Source of the DNA: Parafrigoribacterium mesophilum | Lineage (GTDB): Bacteria > Actinomycetota > Actinomycetes > Actinomycetales > Microbacteriaceae | Assembly: GCF_039652555.1 (NCBI RefSeq) | Contig: NZ_JBDJAF010000001.1 | Span: forward strand, 930,001 to 994,000 | Reading direction: 5' to 3' | Length of the DNA: 64,000 nucleotides | Part shown: piece by piece, positions 42,260-51,380 of the stretch | Numbering within the stretch: position 1 is the first letter of the stretch | Layout: each line of letters starts with the position of its first letter | Notes under the pieces: model-generated | Seen by the model: only the letters and a program-made list of their open reading frames with translations | Database searches by the model: none | Told to the model about the DNA's origin: nothing | Made by a program: the position numbers and the translations under genes

Positions 42260-43474
42260 ATGAGAGAGACAGTGTCGCCGGCGACGGCTCGACGAATTGC
42301 GCTGGCGGCGCAGGGTTTCGGCCGCAAGCCCGTCACCGCTGTCGGGACGCGCCAGTTGAATCTGCTGATCGAGCGGCTGGGACTGTTGCAGCTTGACTCG
42401 GTGAACGTGTTCGAGCGCAGCCACTACCTTCCGGCGCTCGCCCGGCTGGGCCCGTACGACAAGACGACGCTGGATGCCCTCGCGTTCCCCAGGAAGGGCC
42501 GGTACTTGGAGTACTGGGCGCATGAGGCTGCGATCATTCCCGTGGAGACTTGGCCGTTGTTGCGGTGGCGGATGGAGCGCTTCCGGCAGCGCTCGGCCGA
42601 CGATCACACGGCATGGTCCCATGCGAACGGTCCCATGATCGCCTGGCTCAAGGCTGAGTTGGCCGACAAGGGCCCGCTGCCTGCCAGCGCAGTCGAACAC
42701 GATGCCAATAAGCGGTCCGGTCCGTGGTGGGGCTGGTCGGACGTGAAGAGAGGGCTGGAAGTGCTGTTCCGTTGGGGTGAGCTGGTCAGCGCGGGTCGGC
42801 AGCGCTTCGAGCGCACCTACGCGCTGCCGGAGCAGATCTTGCCCTCGGAGCTGCTGGCGCGCGAGGTGTCCGAGCAGGAGTCTTTCAAACAGCTGCTCGC
42901 GCACGCCGCTCGGGCGCACGGAATCGGCACGGCATCCGACTTGGGCGACTATTTCCGGCTGAAGAGCAAAGACGTCATACCGGCGTTGCGGGCGCTCGAA
43001 GACGAGGGGCTGATTTCGCCGGTCACGGTTCCGGGCTGGAACCGTCCGGCGTGGCTGCACCGGGATGCGCGGATCCCGCGGCGGATCGACGCGACCGCGC
43101 TGTTGTCCCCGTTCGACCCGATTGTGTGGGATCGCCCGCGGGCGCAGCGGATGTTCGGATTCCACTACCGCATCGAGATCTACACGCCCAAGCCGAAGAG
43201 GGTGTTCGGATACTACGTGCTGCCGCTCCTGGTGGACGACGCGCTGGTCGGGCGGGTGGATCTCAAGAGCGACCGGCAGAACGGGGTGCTGCGGGTGCAG
43301 GCGGCGTGGCAGGAGCCGGATGCGCCGCAGCACACGGCGGCGCGGCTCGCGCCGTTGCTGCGGAGCACCGCGCAGTGGCAGGGTCTCGACTCGGTCGAGG
43401 TGATGAACAGGGGGAACCTGGCCGCGGCGGTGGCGGCGGAGTTGGGTCAGCGGGCGGTTACCCCCGCCGACTGA
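42260..43474 (+). CDS. Winged-helix DNA-binding / YcaQ-like crosslink-repair glycosylase family protein
   Basis: 404 residues. The N-terminal RQLNLLIERLGLLQLDSVNV, HYLPALARLG and YLEYWAHEAAIIP, plus the later SPFDPIVWDR, match the HTH_42/YcaQ family, whose E. coli member is a glycosylase that unhooks DNA interstrand crosslinks. The QxD-type active-site motif corresponds to LQLDSVN. The ATG at 42260 begins the family domain; the open frame reaching back to 40877 is antisense to two genes and is not coding. Single rightward gene. Confidence 0.88.
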   Translation: MRETVSPATARRIALAAQGFGRKPVTAVGTRQLNLLIERLGLLQLDSVNVFERSHYLPALARLGPYDKTTLDALAFPRKGRYLEYWAHEAAIIPVETWPLLRWRMERFRQRSADDHTAWSHANGPMIAWLKAELADKGPLPASAVEHDANKRSGPWWGWSDVKRGLEVLFRWGELVSAGRQRFERTYALPEQILPSELLAREVSEQESFKQLLAHAARAHGIGTASDLGDYFRLKSKDVIPALRALEDEGLISPVTVPGWNRPAWLHRDARIPRRIDATALLSPFDPIVWDRPRAQRMFGFHYRIEIYTPKPKRVFGYYVLPLLVDDALVGRVDLKSDRQNGVLRVQAAWQEPDAPQHTAARLAPLLRSTAQWQGLDSVEVMNRGNLAAAVAAELGQRAVTPAD

Positions 43475-43479
43475 TAGCC

Positions 43480-43523
43480 TTCCGGACGACATCGCCCGCC
43501 GCGGCGGGCACGCTCGACCGGAA
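43480..43523. terminator. Bidirectional hairpin between convergent genes
   Basis: The 16-bp self-complementary block GCCCGCCGCGGCGGGC (43494-43509) lies inside an outer TTCCGG/CCGGAA pairing (43480-43485 with 43518-43523). It sits between the YcaQ-like gene and htpX, which converge here. Confidence 0.55.
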
Positions 43524-43540
43524 ACCTATCGCTGGGCGGG

Positions 43541-44425
43541 TTAGAACGTGCGACCGATCTTCTCCAGCCGGGCAATCCGATCCGGAATGGGCGGGTGCGT
43601 GCTGAACAGGCGGCTCATGAACCCGGGGTTCATCGGGTCGGAGATCCACAGGTGCGCCATGGTGGAGTTCTGCCGGCGCATCGGCTGCCCGTACTCGGCG
43701 AGCTTCTCCAGCGCGGTCGCGAGCGCGGGCGCGTTGCGTGTGGTCATGGCGCTGGTGGCATCCGCGAGATATTCGCGCTGCCGGGACACCGCAGCCTGCA
43801 CCGCCGCCGCCACCAGGGGCGCGACGATCATCGCCGCAAGACCGAAGACGAGCACGATCGGATTGCCGCCGCCGTTGTTGCGGTTCCGGCCCCCGCCGTA
43901 CAACCCGATGCGCAGGAACATGTCGGCGATGAACCCGACAGCCACCACGAGTCCGAAGACGATCATGGTGACGCGGATGTCGTAGTTCTGCACATGGCCC
44001 ATCTCGTGGGCCATGACCGCCTCGAGCTCCTGGTCGTCCATGATGTCCAGCAGGCCAGTCGTGACGGCGACGCTTGCCGTCTTCGGATCCCGGCCCGTGG
44101 CGAACGCGTTCGGTGCCGGGTCGTCCACGATGTAGATCTTCGGTGTCGGCAACCCCGTCGTGATGGCGAGGTTCTCCACGATCCGGTAGACCCGCGGGTT
44201 ATCTGACTTGCGGATTTCGTGGCCGCCGGCCATCGATACCGCAAGTGAGCTGGCCGCGAAGTACTGGATGACGGCATAGATCGTGGCGATCACCAGCACG
44301 GTGATCGTGATCGACAAGTCGTTGTACACCCACCCTGCGAGCAATCCGAGCGCGCCGATGACCAGGAGGAACAACAGGATGATGAAGACCGTGTTGCGCT
44401 TGTTGCGCGCAATGGCGGAGTACAT
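43541..44425 (-). CDS. htpX: M48 family membrane metalloprotease HtpX
   Basis: 294 residues; membrane zinc protease that removes damaged membrane proteins. Two N-terminal helices, zinc motif HEMGH (~residue 140), a second pair of helices, and the third ligand region REYLADATSAMTT. The C-terminus STHPPIPDRIARLEKI is family-typical. Follows lemA by 13 bp, a common lemA-htpX pairing. Confidence 0.95.
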   Translation of the reverse strand: MYSAIARNKRNTVFIILLFLLVIGALGLLAGWVYNDLSITITVLVIATIYAVIQYFAASSLAVSMAGGHEIRKSDNPRVYRIVENLAITTGLPTPKIYIVDDPAPNAFATGRDPKTASVAVTTGLLDIMDDQELEAVMAHEMGHVQNYDIRVTMIVFGLVVAVGFIADMFLRIGLYGGGRNRNNGGGNPIVLVFGLAAMIVAPLVAAAVQAAVSRQREYLADATSAMTTRNAPALATALEKLAEYGQPMRRQNSTMAHLWISDPMNPGFMSRLFSTHPPIPDRIARLEKIGRTF

Positions 44426-44438
44426 GGAAGCGGTTCAG

Positions 44439-45005
44439 TTAGAACTGCACGCGGGGCGGCTCGGCGACGGCGGCCGAGTCGGGGACCTCGAAGAAGTCGC
44501 GCTCGGTGAAGCCCAGCGATCGCACGAATAGCGTGTTGGGGAACACTCGGATCTTCGTGTTGAGCTCGCGCACACCGCCGTTGTAGAAGCGTCGCGAGGC
44601 CTGAATTTTGTCTTCGGTATCGACCAACTCGCCCTGCAGCTGCAGGAAGTTCTGGCTGGCCTGCAGTTGCGGGTATGCCTCGGCGACGGCGAAGATGCTC
44701 TTCAAGGCGGCTTGCATGTGCCCCTCGGCAACTCCCGCTTCTGCCGGCCCTTGCGCGGACAGGGTCTCCGCGCGCGCACGAGTGACGCTTTCGAAGACGC
44801 CCTTCTCATGTGCGGCGTAGCCCTTGACCGATTCGATCAGGTTGGGGATCAGGTCAGCACGGCGTTTGAGTTGGACGGTGATGTCGCTCCAGGCCTCGTC
44901 GACTCGCACGTTGAATCGCACGAGCCCGTTGTACGTGGACCACAGATAGACGCCGAGAATCACAACGATCAGGACGATGATGCCTATGACGATAAGTGAA
45001 TCCAC
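44439..45005 (-). CDS. lemA: LemA family protein
   Basis: 188 residues: one N-terminal membrane helix (LIVIGIIVLIVVILGVYL), then a helical bundle containing YNGLVRFNVRVDEAWSDI, LKRRADLIPNLIESVKGYA and the family phrase FNNGG-like YNGGVRELNTKI. Function poorly known; usually linked to htpX. The GTG at 45003-45005 is preferred because GAGGAG lies seven bases upstream; the longer frame to 45074 has no family match. Confidence 0.93.
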   Translation of the reverse strand: MDSLIVIGIIVLIVVILGVYLWSTYNGLVRFNVRVDEAWSDITVQLKRRADLIPNLIESVKGYAAHEKGVFESVTRARAETLSAQGPAEAGVAEGHMQAALKSIFAVAEAYPQLQASQNFLQLQGELVDTEDKIQASRRFYNGGVRELNTKIRVFPNTLFVRSLGFTERDFFEVPDSAAVAEPPRVQF

Positions 45006-45091
45006 TGCTGAGAGCTCCTCTGTGCGTTCCCCGTGCGTTCGTACCGTGCACCTCGGGTTGGATGCCGGCGCCACGGCCGCATTTCGAGATA

Positions 45092-45097
45092 ACTATA
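45092..45097 (-). promoter_or_regulatory. Candidate -10 element for lemA-htpX
   Basis: A leftward TATAGT lies 87 bases before the lemA GTG in a locally AT-rich patch between lemA and the divergent TetR gene. No good -35 hexamer is seen 17 bp upstream, so the call is weak. Confidence 0.3.
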
Positions 45098-45175
45098 GCC
45101 AAGCAAACTGACACTTCTCTGCTCTCTCACCAACCTCGAAGCCTGCCGGACGAACGCCCGGTCTAGGCTGGGGCC

Positions 45176-45832
45176 GTGAGCGAGGCAATTCGGCCGACCA
45201 CCCGGCCGCGCGGCCGGCCGCACGCGGCCCGCGGAGCGCAGACCAAAGCTGACATCGTGCGGGCCGCGACGGAGGAGTTCGCCGAACGCGGTTATGAGGC
45301 CGCGTCGCTGCGCGCCATCGCCCACCGCGCCGGCGTTGACCCGGCACTGGTGCACTACTACTTCGACGACAAGGCGGATCTCTTCACCGCGCAACTGGAG
45401 ACCCCGTTCCGCCCGGACAAACTGGTGGCCGAGGTGCTGGCTGGTCCGCGTGAGGAATTCGGCCACAACGTGGTGAGCCACCTGCTCGCAGCGCTAAGCA
45501 CTCCCGCCGCGCAGCGCCGTGCCGCGAGCATCCTGCGAAACGTCGTCGGAAACCGCCTGGTCGGCGGTATCGTCAAAGAATTCCTGGTCCGCGAGGTGTT
45601 CTTGAAGATCGCTCGCGAACTGCACACCGATGACGCCGACCTGCGAGCGGCGCTGGCCGCCTCCCAGGTGCTGGGGCTCGTGATCACGCGGTACGTACTC
45701 AAGGTGGAACCGATCGCCTCGGCGCCGCCGGCCGAGATCGTGGCACGCGTCGGCCCGGTCATCCAGTGGCACCTTCTCGGTTACGGCAACGGGTCGGCGA
45801 CCGGACCGGTTGCCGACGAACAAGGCTCTTGA
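45176..45832 (+). CDS. TetR family transcriptional regulator of an ABC exporter
   Basis: 218 residues. A basic N-terminus (TTRPRGRPHAARG) precedes the TetR helix-turn-helix (IVRAATEEFAERGYEAASLR, then AHRAGVDPALVHYYFDDKADLF). The C-terminal ligand domain resembles TetR_C of the type found with ABC-2 exporters. It starts at GTG 45176 and is followed 32 bp later by the ABC ATPase and permease, so it probably represses this three-gene unit in response to a drug-like ligand. Confidence 0.92.
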   Translation: MSEAIRPTTRPRGRPHAARGAQTKADIVRAATEEFAERGYEAASLRAIAHRAGVDPALVHYYFDDKADLFTAQLETPFRPDKLVAEVLAGPREEFGHNVVSHLLAALSTPAAQRRAASILRNVVGNRLVGGIVKEFLVREVFLKIARELHTDDADLRAALAASQVLGLVITRYVLKVEPIASAPPAEIVARVGPVIQWHLLGYGNGSATGPVADEQGS

Positions 45833-45864
45833 CAGGGTTCCTGTGCGAGTAAAGAATTCACTAC

Positions 45865-46599
45865 ATGATGAATTCCGATCCGGTGATCGTGATCGACAGC
45901 CTGCGCATCCGTCGGGATAAGCGCGAGGTGCTCCACGGCATCGACGTCGCCGTGACCCGGGGCGCGGTGGTCGGCCTACTCGGGCCCAGCGGATGCGGCA
46001 AAACCACCCTGATGCGCACCATCGTCGGCACGCAGAAGATCGACGCCGGCATCGTGACGGTGCTGGGCAAACCGGCAGGTCACCCGAGCCTGCGCCGCCG
46101 CATCGGCTACGACACCCAAGAAGCCAGCGTCTACGACGACCTCACCGTGCGGCAGAACTTCGCCTACTTCCGATCGATCCTCGGGGTGCCGCGCAGCGAA
46201 ATCGACCGGGTTGCCCAGGCCACCGACCTCACCGGTCAACTGAACCAACTGGTCGCGTCCTTGTCCGGCGGGCAGCGCAGCCGAGTCTCGCTCGCCGTCG
46301 CGCTCCTCGGCTCCCCCGAACTGCTCGTGCTCGACGAACCCACGGTGGGCCTCGACCCCGTGCTGCGGGTGCAACTGTGGAATCTGTTCCGAGACCTGGC
46401 CGCGGCCGGCAGCACGCTGCTGGTCTCCAGTCATGTGATGGACGAGGCCACCCGGTGCGATCGGCTGCTCCTGATGCGCGACGGCGAGCTGCTCGCCGAC
46501 ACCACGCCGACCGGATTGCTTGAGGAGACCGAAACTAGAGACGCCGAGTCGGCGTTCCTCGCCCTCATCGCCCGGCATCCGAAGCACAAGGCGGCCTGA
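45865..46599 (+). CDS. ABC-2 type exporter ATPase
   Basis: 244 residues. Walker A is GPSGCGKTT (~residues 40-48), the signature LSGGQRSRVSLA, and Walker B LLVLDEPTVGLD. The size and the DrrA-like order fit the drug/daunorubicin exporter subfamily. Its stop overlaps the permease start (TGATG). Confidence 0.95.
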   Translation: MMNSDPVIVIDSLRIRRDKREVLHGIDVAVTRGAVVGLLGPSGCGKTTLMRTIVGTQKIDAGIVTVLGKPAGHPSLRRRIGYDTQEASVYDDLTVRQNFAYFRSILGVPRSEIDRVAQATDLTGQLNQLVASLSGGQRSRVSLAVALLGSPELLVLDEPTVGLDPVLRVQLWNLFRDLAAAGSTLLVSSHVMDEATRCDRLLLMRDGELLADTTPTGLLEETETRDAESAFLALIARHPKHKAA

Positions 46600-47333
46600 T
46601 GAACGCCTCGCGGACCCTCGCCACCGCCGGCCGGGTGCTCACCCAGATCCGCCACGACCCGCGCACCGTTGGACTGCTGCTCGTGGTGCCGAGCCTGCTC
46701 ATCGGGTTGATTGCCTGGCTGTTCGCCGACACTCCGGTGTTCGAGCTGATCGGACCGGCGATCCTGGCCCTGTTCCCGTTCATCATCATGTTCCTGATCA
46801 CCAGCATCTCGACGTTGCGGGAGCGTCGCAGCGGCACCCTGGAGCGGCTGCTGACGATGCCGCTCAGCAAGTTCGACTACATCCTCGGCTACACCCTCGC
46901 CTTCGGGCTGCTGGCCATCGCGCAGGCGGCTGTTGCGGTCGCCTTCGCGGTGTGGGTGTGCGGGCTCACGATCGAGGGGTCGATCTGGATGCTGCTGGCG
47001 ATCGCGCTGCTGGATGCCGTGCTCGGCACGACGCTGGGGCTGCTGGCGAGCGCCTTCGCGCGCACTGAGTTCCAGGTGGTGCAGTTCATGCCCGCTGTGA
47101 TTTTCCCGCAGATCTTGCTCGGCGGCATCTTCCTGCCGCGCGACCAGCTGCCGGATGTGTTGCGCCAGATCTCGGACTGGCTGCCGCTCTCGCACGCGAT
47201 CGACGCGCTGAACGCGGTGGCGGCCGACTCGCACGATGCCGAGTGGATCGGCCGCGAGTTGATCATCATCGGCGCGTTCGCGCTCGGCAGTATCATCGTG
47301 GGCGCACTCACCCTGCGCCGGCAGACGCCCTAG
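46599..47333 (+). CDS. ABC-2 type exporter permease
   Basis: 244 residues with six membrane helices of the ABC2_membrane family. The conserved ERRSGTLERLLTMPLSKFDYILGY loop (trimmed at its ends) after the second helix and LLGGIFLPRDQLPD near the fifth are visible. Partner of the upstream ATPase; together they likely export a hydrophobic compound. Confidence 0.94.
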   Translation: MNASRTLATAGRVLTQIRHDPRTVGLLLVVPSLLIGLIAWLFADTPVFELIGPAILALFPFIIMFLITSISTLRERRSGTLERLLTMPLSKFDYILGYTLAFGLLAIAQAAVAVAFAVWVCGLTIEGSIWMLLAIALLDAVLGTTLGLLASAFARTEFQVVQFMPAVIFPQILLGGIFLPRDQLPDVLRQISDWLPLSHAIDALNAVAADSHDAEWIGRELIIIGAFALGSIIVGALTLRRQTP

Positions 47334-47386
47334 GCAGGGCTCGACGACCGGGGACCACCGGGGATGGGGGCCACCGGACCCACGGG

Positions 47387-48802
47387 TTACCGCGAACGCA
47401 GCAGCGATTGCAACCAGCGGTACGACGCCTTGGGCGTGCGGTCCTGGGTGTGTTCGTCGACGTGCACGATGCCGAACCGCTGGGTGAAGCCCGCCGCCCA
47501 CTCCCAGTTGTCCAGCAGCGACCAGACGAAGTAGCCGCGCACGTCCACGCCGTCGGCGCCGCCGAACGCCGCGGCCAGGTGGTCGGCGAGGTACGCCGCG
47601 CGTCTCGGGTCATCGATGGAGCCGTCGTCTGCGACGGTGTCCGGAAAACTGGCGCCACCCTCGGTGATGTACACCGGCGGGAGGTCGTCCCCGTACCGTT
47701 CTGCCAGTTGCCGCAGCGTCACGGTGAGATACTCGGGGGCGATCGGCCAGCCGAAGCCCGTCCTGGCGAACTCCGGCCAGTCCACCAGTGAGAACGGCAG
47801 TTCCTTCATCGCGTCGGAGCGGCCGTCCGGGGTAGCGGAACTGGTCGGGGCACCGGCCCGGATGTGGGTGGGCAGGTAGTAGTTGAGCCCATAGAAATCC
47901 AGCGGGCGCGACATGACCTCCAGGTCGCTGGGTTCCACGGATTCAAGGAACGCGAACTTGTCGCGAATCTGGCCGGGCAGTTGATCCGGCAACTCCGGGT
48001 ACCGCCCGAGCAGCACCGGATCGGCGTACATCCGGTTATGCAGCACGTCGAACAGGTCTGCATACATCGCATCCGCGGTCTTGTCCGAGGCCGGCTCAAC
48101 GGGCGAGTGCACGTTGACGATCCCGATGCCGCCGGCCACGCCGGCCGCCCGCAACGCCTCCACCGCCAGACCGTGTCCGAGCAACTGGTGGTGGGCCGCC
48201 GGCAGCGCGTCGAACAGCAAGGTGGCCCCCGGCGCGTGCAGGCCCAGGGCATACCCGTTCAGCGTCACCGTGGCCGGTTCGTTGATGGTCGCCCAGCTGT
48301 CGACCCGGTCGCCGAACGCCTCCCCGGCCAGGTAGGCGTAGTCGGCCAGCCGGTACGCGGTGTCGCGGTTCAGCCAGCCGCCGGCATGCTGCAGTGGCTC
48401 GGGAGTGTCCCAGTGGTACAGCGTCGCCATCGGCCGGATGCCGGCGGCCAGAAGTTCGTCGAGCAACTGGTCGTAAAACGCCACCCCGGCGCGGTGGGCC
48501 GGCCCCTTGCCCTCCGGCTGCAGCCGGGTCCACGCGAGCGAGAACCGGTAGGCGTCCACACCGAGGTCCCGCAGCAGGGCCACATCTTCGCGGACTCGGT
48601 GGAAGTGGTCGGCCGCGACCGCGGCGGCCGAACCGTCCAGGATGCGTCCCGGCTGCGCCATGAACACGTCCCAATTCGATGCGCCCCGGCCACCCTCCCG
48701 CACGGCCCCCTCGATCTGGAAGGCCGAGGTCGCCACGCCCATCGTGAATCCAGCCGGCATCCGCCGCGCCAGGGCCGGTACATCGCGCCATTGGTCTGTC
48801 AT
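47387..48802 (-). CDS. Glycoside hydrolase family 1 beta-glucosidase
   Basis: 471 residues, full length for GH1. It hydrolyses beta-glycosides in the cytoplasm; no signal peptide. The acid/base glutamate is in WATINEPATV (~residue 165) and the nucleophile glutamate in VYITEGGASF, where the usual ENG is EGG. Other landmarks are TLYHWDTPEPL and YFVWSLLDNWEW. Its ATG overlaps the oxidase stop by ATGA. Last gene of a five-gene coupled operon with a sugar-type MFS transporter, which supports a glycoside substrate. Confidence 0.95.
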   Translation of the reverse strand: MTDQWRDVPALARRMPAGFTMGVATSAFQIEGAVREGGRGASNWDVFMAQPGRILDGSAAAVAADHFHRVREDVALLRDLGVDAYRFSLAWTRLQPEGKGPAHRAGVAFYDQLLDELLAAGIRPMATLYHWDTPEPLQHAGGWLNRDTAYRLADYAYLAGEAFGDRVDSWATINEPATVTLNGYALGLHAPGATLLFDALPAAHHQLLGHGLAVEALRAAGVAGGIGIVNVHSPVEPASDKTADAMYADLFDVLHNRMYADPVLLGRYPELPDQLPGQIRDKFAFLESVEPSDLEVMSRPLDFYGLNYYLPTHIRAGAPTSSATPDGRSDAMKELPFSLVDWPEFARTGFGWPIAPEYLTVTLRQLAERYGDDLPPVYITEGGASFPDTVADDGSIDDPRRAAYLADHLAAAFGGADGVDVRGYFVWSLLDNWEWAAGFTQRFGIVHVDEHTQDRTPKASYRWLQSLLRSR

Positions 48803-50133
48803 GGTCCGAGCACCCTTTCGAGGTAACGGTTGGCGAACACGCGGTCCGGATCGAGCCGGTCGCGCACCGCGAGGAAGTCGTCGAATCGCGGATACGATTC
48901 GCGGAGGAACACCGCCTGCTGGAAGTGAATCTTGCCCCAGTGCGGACGGCCGCCGTGGTCTCGCATGATCGCCTCGACGGCTCTGAAGTACTGATGGTAG
49001 TCCTCGCGGAAGTAGCGGTGCACCGCGATGTACCCGGTGTCCCGGCCGTACGCCGTCGACAGCCACAGGTCGTCGGCGGCCGCCACCCGCACCTCGATCG
49101 GAAACGAGATCCGCCACTGCAAACGCTCGATGAGGGCGCGCACCGCCCGCAGCGCGTCGGGTACCGCCTGGCGCGGCAAGGCGTACTCCATCTCCCGGAA
49201 GCGCACGCTCCTACGGGTGGTGAACACGGCAGCGGAGGTATCCGTGAACTGCCGATGCCCGGTCAACCGGGTGGCCAGACGGTTGATCGCCGGCGTGGCC
49301 GCGGGTGCCAGTGTGCCGATGCCGCAGGCGAGCGACAACGCGGCGTTGGACACCAGCACGTCGTCTACCCAGCGCCGCACCTTCGGCAGCGGAGCGGCCG
49401 GCTCGCCGGCATCCAGTCTGGAGTTCGTCTTGGTGAGCGCAGTGTCGGTGTGCGGGAACCAGTAGAACTCGAAATGGTCAACGCCGCGGGCTGTCTCCTC
49501 AAAGTTCTCGAGGACCGCCTCCACCGGTTCCGGCCGCTCCAGCGCGTGCAGCAGAAACGCCGGCACACAGGCGATGGTGAGGTCGACGATCACGCCCAGG
49601 GCTCCGACTCCGAGTTTCACAGCGGGGAGCAAGTCGGGATGCTCAGTCTCGCTCACCGTCAGCACGGTGCCCTCCGCCGTCACGAGGGTGGCGGACACGA
49701 TCTGGGCGGCCAGGCCCCGGAACGCCGAGCCGGTGCCGTGGGTGCCGGTGGCTGTGGCACCGCTGATCGTCTGCGCGTCGATGTCGCCGAGGTTTTCCAT
49801 CGCCAGCTGGTGCGGTTGCAGCAGGGCGGGAATCTGCCGCAGCGTGGTGCCCGCGGCCAGGGTGGCCGTCATCGCGGCCCGGTCGACGGCGAGCAAGCCG
49901 GTCAGTGCCGTAAGGTCGAGCTGGATGCCCGTTGCCAGCGCGATGCCGGAGAAGCTGTGGCCGGCGCCGATCGGTTTCACCCGGAGCCCACGATCGCGGG
50001 CATAGCGCACGACCGCGATGACCTCCTCGACGCTGGTCGGCCGGGCCACCAGTTCCGGATGCACGCCCGCGCTGCGCCCCCAGTTCTGCCAGAGGCGACC
50101 CCGGTGAACCAGCGACGGAACGCCGGCGGTCAC
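48799..50133 (-). CDS. D-arabinono-1,4-lactone oxidase-like FAD enzyme
   Basis: 444 residues. The N-terminal PCMH-type FAD domain (RVKPIGAGHSFSGIALATG, with His as the likely FAD attachment site, and TGTHGTGSAF) and the C-terminal ALO domain ending with RPHWGKIHF are visible. The family oxidises aldono-1,4-lactones or polyols with oxygen. Actual substrate unknown. GTG start at 50133 overlaps the upstream stop by GTGA. Confidence 0.9.
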   Translation of the reverse strand: MTAGVPSLVHRGRLWQNWGRSAGVHPELVARPTSVEEVIAVVRYARDRGLRVKPIGAGHSFSGIALATGIQLDLTALTGLLAVDRAAMTATLAAGTTLRQIPALLQPHQLAMENLGDIDAQTISGATATGTHGTGSAFRGLAAQIVSATLVTAEGTVLTVSETEHPDLLPAVKLGVGALGVIVDLTIACVPAFLLHALERPEPVEAVLENFEETARGVDHFEFYWFPHTDTALTKTNSRLDAGEPAAPLPKVRRWVDDVLVSNAALSLACGIGTLAPAATPAINRLATRLTGHRQFTDTSAAVFTTRRSVRFREMEYALPRQAVPDALRAVRALIERLQWRISFPIEVRVAAADDLWLSTAYGRDTGYIAVHRYFREDYHQYFRAVEAIMRDHGGRPHWGKIHFQQAVFLRESYPRFDDFLAVRDRLDPDRVFANRYLERVLGP

Positions 50134-51380
50134 AGGAACACGCGGCCCTCGCCGCGATAGGTGGGGAGCGTGTCGACGATCCGGTTCCCGTCGATGACGG
50201 CGAATTGCGCCAGGTGCTCGCTCAGCTCCCCGGCCTTGGTGTGCCGGAACCAGACTCGGTCACCCACCCGAAGCGCTCGCGCTCCGCGGCCGCGAACCGG
50301 GGTCTGCACCTCACCGGCCCCCTCGCGGGGTATCAACGAGAGGTGTTGCGGCCACACCGGCTGCGGGAGCCGATCGGGGGCGGGCGAACCGGAAGCGACC
50401 CAGCCGCCACCGAGCAACGTTGCCATGTCCGGTGTCGGTTTGCGCACCACGCCGAGCGCGAACGCCGCGGCCGGCGCGGGCCGGAACCGGGAGTATCCGT
50501 CGAACAAGTGCGGCCCGAACAGCCCGCTGCCGGCCGCGATCTCGGTCACGGCCGGCTCGGCGCTGGTGGATTCCAGCGATCCGGTTCCGCCGCCGTTGAC
50601 GAACTCGAGGTCGGCGATCTGGCGCACCGCGGCCACGGCGGCGGCACGTCGCCCGGCGAGTTCCCTGACCGACTTCCGTTGCATCCAGCGCATGGTGGCG
50701 CCGCGCAAGGCGTGGCCGGCCGGTCGGTCCAACACGCCGGCGATCTGGCCCTCGTAGGCCATCAATCCGACCAGGGTGAATCCGGGCCTGGCCGCGATCT
50801 GCTGTGCGAGCGCCGCCGCCTCTGCCACGCTGTGCACCGGCGACCGCCAGGTTCCGACGTGCCCGAGAAACCGGGAGTTCCAGGACGCGTCCAGCTCCAG
50901 GCATACCCGAATCCTCTCGCGCGCGCCCGGCGCGGTGACCGCGTCCACGATGTCGAGCTGGTCCAGCGAATCCACCATCAGCGTCACCCGGGAGGCGAGT
51001 GCCGGGTCGGCGGCCAGGGTTGCCAGGCTGCGGCGGTCGGTGGTCGGGTAGCCGACGACGACATCCGGAATGCCCTCGCGGTGATCGAAATCGCGCGCCA
51101 GCCACAGCGCCTCGGCGAGGGTGAACGCCAGCACGCCGCGAAACCCCGGCAGGGCCAGCACCGCGTCGATCACGCCGCGCACCCGCACCGACTTGCTGGC
51201 CACCCGGATGGTGGTGCCGGAGGCCCGTTGCAACATCGAGTAGGCGTTGTGGGCGAGGGCGGGCAGGCTGAGCACGCCAAACGGTGGCTCGAGTTCGGCG
51301 GTGGCGGTCTGAAGCGCCGGCCAATAGTCGCTCGGGTTTTGCCACGGGGTGTGCGACGAACGGGTCAGTTCCAGCACCAT
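50130..51380 (-). CDS. PLP-dependent amino acid deaminase/aldolase (D-threonine aldolase-like, alanine-racemase fold)
   Basis: 416 residues. The N-terminal alanine-racemase-type barrel carries a probable PLP lysine in RVASKSVRVRG (~residue 52) and LVGLMAYEGQIAGV. The C-terminal D-serine dehydratase-like domain ends with IRFRHTKAGEL-like VWFRHTKAGELSEH, whose His is a metal ligand in that family. Substrate unknown. The ATG at 51378-51380 overlaps the MFS stop (TGATG). Confidence 0.87.
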   Translation of the reverse strand: MVLELTRSSHTPWQNPSDYWPALQTATAELEPPFGVLSLPALAHNAYSMLQRASGTTIRVASKSVRVRGVIDAVLALPGFRGVLAFTLAEALWLARDFDHREGIPDVVVGYPTTDRRSLATLAADPALASRVTLMVDSLDQLDIVDAVTAPGARERIRVCLELDASWNSRFLGHVGTWRSPVHSVAEAAALAQQIAARPGFTLVGLMAYEGQIAGVLDRPAGHALRGATMRWMQRKSVRELAGRRAAAVAAVRQIADLEFVNGGGTGSLESTSAEPAVTEIAAGSGLFGPHLFDGYSRFRPAPAAAFALGVVRKPTPDMATLLGGGWVASGSPAPDRLPQPVWPQHLSLIPREGAGEVQTPVRGRGARALRVGDRVWFRHTKAGELSEHLAQFAVIDGNRIVDTLPTYRGEGRVFL